Origin: Candidatus Methanophaga sp. GoMg3.2
Lineage (GTDB): Archaea > Halobacteriota > Syntropharchaeia > Alkanophagales > Methanospirareceae
NCBI GenBank assembly: GCA_013180565.1
Contig: QBUN01000319.1
Location: forward strand, 1-8,042
Direction of reading: 5' to 3'
DNA: 8,042 nucleotides
The position numbers and the translations under genes were made by a program. The stretch's first letter is position 1, and each line of letters opens with the position of its first letter. The notes below the pieces were generated by a model. It saw only the letters and a list, made by a program, of their open reading frames with translations. It had not been told where the DNA came from and searched no databases. Below, piece by piece: positions 6,036-8,042 of this stretch.

Positions 6036-6074
6036 TCGGTAATGCGTAATCGGTAATGGGTGATGCGTGATGGG
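6026..6074 (+). repeat. Heptanucleotide tandem repeat array, seven units
   Basis: Seven contiguous 7-bp units: TAATGCG, TAATCGG, TAATGCG, TAATCGG, TAATGGG, TGATGCG, TGATGGG, followed by a partial TAGATA. The consensus is TRATSSG. The first four units are two copies of a 14-bp dimer, suggesting stepwise slippage. The array sits exactly where the hydrolase homology ends. It resembles the short tandemly repeated heptamers common in some cyanobacterial genomes; function is unknown. Confidence 0.85.
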
Positions 6075-6154
6075 TAGATATTAGCTTTGGCATGGGCATT
6101 CATAACTTCGTATCCGGCACGTTCTCCTTATACGTCAGGCTCATTATCAAATGT

Positions 6155-6418
6155 CTATTCAAAGTAAGAGAAAAGTTCCTCCCGGTCATCCTCTGAAAAT
6201 TCATTAAAAACCACTCCAACATCATTTTTGGTTTGTATAACTTCAACATTCTTTTGCGGTAGCGACTCTCTCACGAAATGGAAAGGTTCAACGGTCTTAA
6301 AGAATATCTTTTCATCGTCTATGTCGAAGCCTATCACCTTCAAATGCTTTGAAAAGGCGTCCGCTAAGGGTAAGCAGACATACCCCAAGCCGACAACACA
6401 TACGGTTTTATCTTTCAT
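6155..6418 (-). CDS. Chimeric ORF: start of a nucleotide-sugar dehydrogenase joined to unrelated sequence
   Basis: The first 38 residues (MKDKTVCVVGLGYVCLPLA... through GFDIDDEKI) match the N-terminal NAD-binding strand-loop-helix of TviB/WbpO-type UDP-sugar dehydrogenases. In the glycine-rich loop the usual GLGYVGLP has become GLGYVCLP, a change at a conserved glycine. After DDEKI the similarity stops, and the remaining 49 residues (FFKTVEPFHFVRESL... to FSYFE) do not look like this family and I do not recognise them. The ATG at 6418 has an AGAGGT ribosome site, so the 87-residue product could be made. It lacks the catalytic domains and cannot be a dehydrogenase. It differs from the plus-strand dehydrogenase and is therefore not a simple duplicate. 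Best read as a deletion fusion. Confidence 0.55.
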   Translation of the reverse strand: MKDKTVCVVGLGYVCLPLADAFSKHLKVIGFDIDDEKIFFKTVEPFHFVRESLPQKNVEVIQTKNDVGVVFNEFSEDDREELFSYFE

Positions 6419-6449
6419 GGTAATACCTCTTTTTCTTTTCCATTTATAT

Positions 6450-6959
6450 CTAATTATCGCCGCTTCCTGTCAAAATAACGTCTTTATCCTTGATTGCCAC
6501 TCTATCTTTCCTCTCAATCTCATCTATCAGCGCTCTAAGCTCATTATCTGTGAGAAGCTCTGCTATAAGCAAAGACTTTAGTATCATACTCAAATCGATG
6601 AATTTGATTTTATAGTGATCACAGACCTTCTTGACTGTTACGTCATTTGTAACAAGAATGTATTTCCGGTGCTTGCAGATAGATAAACCTTCCAATTCTC
6701 CCAAACCCAAAGATTTCCATTCTTCTCTTAATTTGTTAAAAAGCTCTAATTCTTCTTTGTTTAGCGGCGTTACTTCGAGAATTCCGCTCTCTATGATATA
6801 ATCAACGAATTCATATCCTCGCTCTCTTGCTTTGAATAGTTCATTGTAAACGGAATGAGGGATAAATAATCTCGCATTAGGAAGTAACACCCTTAACAAA
6901 TCAAGCCTTCTTATCTTCCCGAATGTGCTGAGAATATCTGTGTCAAAGACTAAATTCAT
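6450..6959 (-). CDS. PIN-domain toxin (VapC/DUF3368-like ribonuclease)
   Basis: Predicted Mg2+-dependent ribonuclease of the PIN superfamily, 169 residues, apparently full length. Acidic residues fall where the PIN active site needs them: D6 (VFDTD), E40 (SVYNEL), E88 in LGLGELEGL and D106 in VTNDVTV. The C-terminal segment (SMILKSLLIAELLTDNELRALIDEI) matches the helix that follows the core in DUF3368-type proteins. The ATG overlaps the stop of the UPF0175 gene by four bases (6956-6959), so the two are co-translated. UPF0175 proteins commonly precede such PIN proteins in archaea, which supports a toxin-antitoxin pair. Among the modules in this window, this is the only one that looks intact. 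Confidence 0.8.
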   Translation of the reverse strand: MNLVFDTDILSTFGKIRRLDLLRVLLPNARLFIPHSVYNELFKARERGYEFVDYIIESGILEVTPLNKEELELFNKLREEWKSLGLGELEGLSICKHRKYILVTNDVTVKKVCDHYKIKFIDLSMILKSLLIAELLTDNELRALIDEIERKDRVAIKDKDVILTGSGDN

Positions 6960-7282
6960 CGCCTCAACCTTTTGATCCGCTCAACACCTTTCTCTAATTC
7001 CTCCACACTCCTTGAGCCCACTTCTCTTCTTATTCCCCTATCAGCTAAGATGTCCTTGAACTCGATTCTCGTTACTCCTGCTATCTCCGCAGCTTTACCC
7101 AGCGATACCTCTCCCTCTTTATAAAGTTCAACGGCAGCAACCGTTCTAAGATCAGGTTTAGCATTTAGCAAAGTTCTAAAAGCATCTTTTACCGCTTCGT
7201 CAACGCTGCCATAATATCCAGATTTAATCAAAGCTTTTATCTCCTTTTCAATAATCGTAGGTAATGCAAGTATTTCTGCCAT
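6956..7282 (-). CDS. UPF0175 family antitoxin / DNA-binding protein
   Basis: Protein of 108 residues. Residues about 8-42 (IIEKEIKALIKSGYYGSVDEAVKDAFRTLL) have the pattern of a ribbon-helix-helix or CopG-like N-terminus. Residues about 47-87 contain the UPF0175 core: AVELYKEGEVSLGKAAEIAGVTRIEFKDIL, a helix-turn-helix-like segment. The last 20 residues are charged and could wrap around the toxin. It precedes and overlaps the PIN gene by ATGA, consistent with an antitoxin that also represses its own operon. A promoter-like TATA element and a small inverted repeat lie directly upstream. The ATG at 7282 is the first in frame after the promoter. Confidence 0.8.
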   Translation of the reverse strand: MAEILALPTIIEKEIKALIKSGYYGSVDEAVKDAFRTLLNAKPDLRTVAAVELYKEGEVSLGKAAEIAGVTRIEFKDILADRGIRREVGSRSVEELEKGVERIKRLRR

Positions 7283-7306
7283 TTTTATCGCCAGCTATTT
7301 ATATTT

Positions 7307-7318
7307 GTAGTCTACTAC
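7307..7318 (-). promoter_or_regulatory. Inverted repeat (candidate operator) between TATA box and UPF0175 start
   Basis: On the minus strand GTAGT and ACTAC form five-base arms around AG. The site abuts the TATA-like element and lies 25 bases before the ATG, where a bound repressor would block initiation. The antitoxin encoded next is a plausible ligand. This is position-based inference. Confidence 0.4.
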
Positions 7319-7329
7319 TTTATATAAAT
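7319..7329 (-). promoter_or_regulatory. TATA-like box of the UPF0175/PIN operon
   Basis: ATTTATATAAA on the minus strand is a good archaeal TATA match. Its centre is about 42 bases before the ATG at 7282, predicting a start near 7299 and a leader of about 17 bases. Confidence 0.5.
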
Positions 7330-7351
7330 CATTGCTCGGGAATGAAAATTT

Positions 7352-7756
7352 TCATGTTACATCCATCCATAAATGCAGGGAACGATATACCTCTTTTACG
7401 CCCTCCTTATACAATAAAAACTCTAACTTTTGATCGTCTCCTGCTTTTGTTGCCCTAAACGTAAAAGGGCTTTCCCACGTCTCATTATGCGTTAGCACAA
7501 TACTCTTTTGGTCTATAACTCCACCGTTAACTTTTAGTTCCAACTGATATGTGACAGCAGCGTATTCATGATTCACAACGCCTATGATCACTTCTCCTTC
7601 CTCGCCGACCGTTAAATTTGTAGGATAATCTTCTGCCATGCCTCCAGGACCGAGGACATAAAATTCAGTGAACTTCTCGCCTTCTTTTGGCGTTACGATG
7701 ACATAAACGGTCACGCTGAGCGCAAGCACGATTGAAATAATCAATACAGCAGTCAA
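7352..7756 (-). CDS. DUF1616 domain protein, N-terminally truncated
   Basis: C-terminal part of a DUF1616 membrane protein. The 134 residues comprise one transmembrane helix (about 1-21, TAVLIISIVLALSVTVYVIV) followed by an extracellular beta-sandwich-like domain. That domain has the family phrases KEGEKFTEFYVLGPGG, YPTNLTVGEEGEV, HNETWESPFTF and LYKEGVKEVYRSLHLW. Archaeal DUF1616 proteins are usually around 300 residues with several N-terminal helices, absent here. The frame opens at a TTG (7756) and is closed upstream by a TAG at about 7770-7772 inside a palindrome. The N-terminal loss therefore coincides with the hairpin-rich segment. Two N-x-T sequons (NLT, NET) could be N-glycosylated, given the adjacent glycan genes. 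It may still be expressed as a single-pass surface protein, or be a remnant. Confidence 0.65.
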   Translation of the reverse strand: MTAVLIISIVLALSVTVYVIVTPKEGEKFTEFYVLGPGGMAEDYPTNLTVGEEGEVIIGVVNHEYAAVTYQLELKVNGGVIDQKSIVLTHNETWESPFTFRATKAGDDQKLEFLLYKEGVKEVYRSLHLWMDVT

Positions 7757-7762
7757 TACACT

Positions 7763-7837
7763 TTCTTTCTAAAGAAAGAACCTGTGCTAAGAAAGTTCTC
7801 TTCGAGAAAAGTTGTTATCTGGAACGACAACCAGATA
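7763..7837. repeat. Cluster of three hairpins upstream of the DUF1616 fragment
   Basis: TTCTTTC (7763-7769) pairs with GAAAGAA (7774-7780). TTCTC (7796-7800) pairs with GAGAA (7804-7808). TATCTGG (7816-7822) pairs with CCAGATA (7831-7837) around an eight-base loop. The group ends at the truncated 5' edge of the DUF1616 frame. It could be the remains of a mobile-element end, or a structured transcript. A 31-codon minus-strand frame (MLRHIWLSFQ...) also spans it, without recognisable homology. Confidence 0.4.
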
Positions 7838-7850
7838 TGTCTTAACATCG

Positions 7851-7868
7851 CTCTTTTTATATAAAGAG
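7851..7868. promoter_or_regulatory. Palindromic TATA-like element
   Basis: CTCTTT (7851-7856) and AAAGAG (7863-7868) flank an AT core, giving TATA-like sequence on both strands. Read on the minus strand it would start transcription toward the hairpin cluster and DUF1616 fragment. On the plus strand no gene follows. The surrounding 7757-7926 contains no recognised complete gene. Confidence 0.3.
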
Positions 7869-7926
7869 ATATGACACCATTTATGCCGAATTATCAAATC
7901 CCCTCTGAATTCATATAGCTTTTAGA

Positions 7927-8042
7927 TTACTTCCATTTCCCGAGTTCATCGAACTCGTCAACATTTTTCAATTCGTAAACCATTCCTTCTTCAACGTCCC
8001 TCTTAGACCTTTTCAACCCTTCCATTAACTCCTTGTCATTTA
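7927..8042 (-). CDS. C-terminal part of a small antitoxin-like protein (runs off the window)
   Basis: From the window edge a minus-strand frame reads 37 codons, beginning NDKELMEGLKRSKRDVEEG and ending FDELGKWK, to TAA at 7927-7929. The charged 'ELMEGLKRSxxDVEEGMVYEL' pattern resembles C-termini of archaeal RelB/Phd-like antitoxins. The N-terminus lies beyond 8042. No RelE- or PIN-like toxin follows it on the same strand, so it may be an orphan, or its toxin may have been lost in the adjacent disrupted stretch. Confidence 0.45.
   Translation of the reverse strand, partial: NDKELMEGLKRSKRDVEEGMVYELKNVDEFDELGKWK

Noticed and set aside
6026..6074. 7-bp repeats as a CRISPR array or iteron origin
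   Set aside because: Units are far too short and contiguous with no spacers for CRISPR, and no replication gene is nearby.
6077..6196. Stop-free plus-strand stretch after the repeat as the rest of the hydrolase
   Set aside because: It is in a different frame even after subtracting the 49-bp array and shows no clear family motif; a faint glycosyltransferase-like pattern (MGIHNFVSGTF) is too weak to call.
6228..6581. 117-codon plus-strand frame
   Set aside because: Opposes the dehydrogenase-like ORF and the 3' end of the PIN gene, and resembles no protein. The minus-strand frames have motifs and ribosome sites.
7264..7458. 64-codon plus-strand frame over the UPF0175 promoter and DUF1616 end
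   Set aside because: No homology, and it is explained as a shadow of the DUF1616 coding strand and promoter DNA.

Overview
The window looks archaeal, most likely euryarchaeal. Start codons are served by GGAGG or GGTGAT-type Shine-Dalgarno sites or by little visible leader. TATA-like boxes sit where an archaeal promoter would need them. The accessory genes (UPF0175/PIN pair, small RelBE pair, DUF1616 protein, YdjM-type hydrolase remnant) are typical of archaeal genomes. Methanogen or ANME-type lineages would fit, but the sequence alone does not prove a genus.

Left half (about 94-5062, all + strand): a nucleotide-sugar cluster. In order it holds a DegT/DnrJ/EryC1/StrS aminotransferase (WbpE-like), a Gfo/Idh/MocA oxidoreductase (WbpB-like), a left-handed beta-helix N-acetyltransferase (WbpD-like) and, after one interposed gene, a 6-dehydrogenase (WbpA-like). 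In the known Wbp route, UDP-GlcNAc is oxidised at C6 (WbpA), oxidised at C3 (WbpB), aminated at C3 (WbpE) and N-acetylated (WbpD). The product is UDP-2,3-diacetamido-glucuronic acid, a precursor for archaeal N-glycans or surface polysaccharide. The interposed gene encodes an AlbA_2 / HATPase-like / winged-helix protein whose preferred start lies only four bases past the acetyltransferase stop. No C-2 epimerase, glycosyltransferase or oligosaccharyltransferase is visible.

Two things in the left half are abnormal. The oxidoreductase carries an in-frame, GC-rich, hairpin-forming segment of about 75-80 bp that looks like an inserted palindromic element. The dehydrogenase is broken: it frameshifts at about 5020, its remnant continues for some 14 codons, and it then runs tail-to-tail into a RelE toxin gene that has also lost its 3' end. 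The cluster as shown therefore cannot supply its own first enzyme.

Right half (about 5040-8042, genes on the - strand apart from one + strand fragment): a degraded accessory region. It contains a RelBE pair with truncated toxin, a decayed small gene with an internal stop, the first 49 codons of a YdjM-like membrane hydrolase (+ strand) ending in a 7-bp tandem repeat array, a chimeric ORF starting like a second nucleotide-sugar dehydrogenase, an apparently intact UPF0175/PIN toxin-antitoxin pair with a promoter-like leader, the C-terminal part of a DUF1616 membrane protein, a hairpin-rich stretch, and the end of another antitoxin-like gene that runs off the window. The pattern suggests repeated deletion and recombination beside a surface-glycan locus. 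No tRNA, rRNA, CRISPR array or intact transposase was seen.
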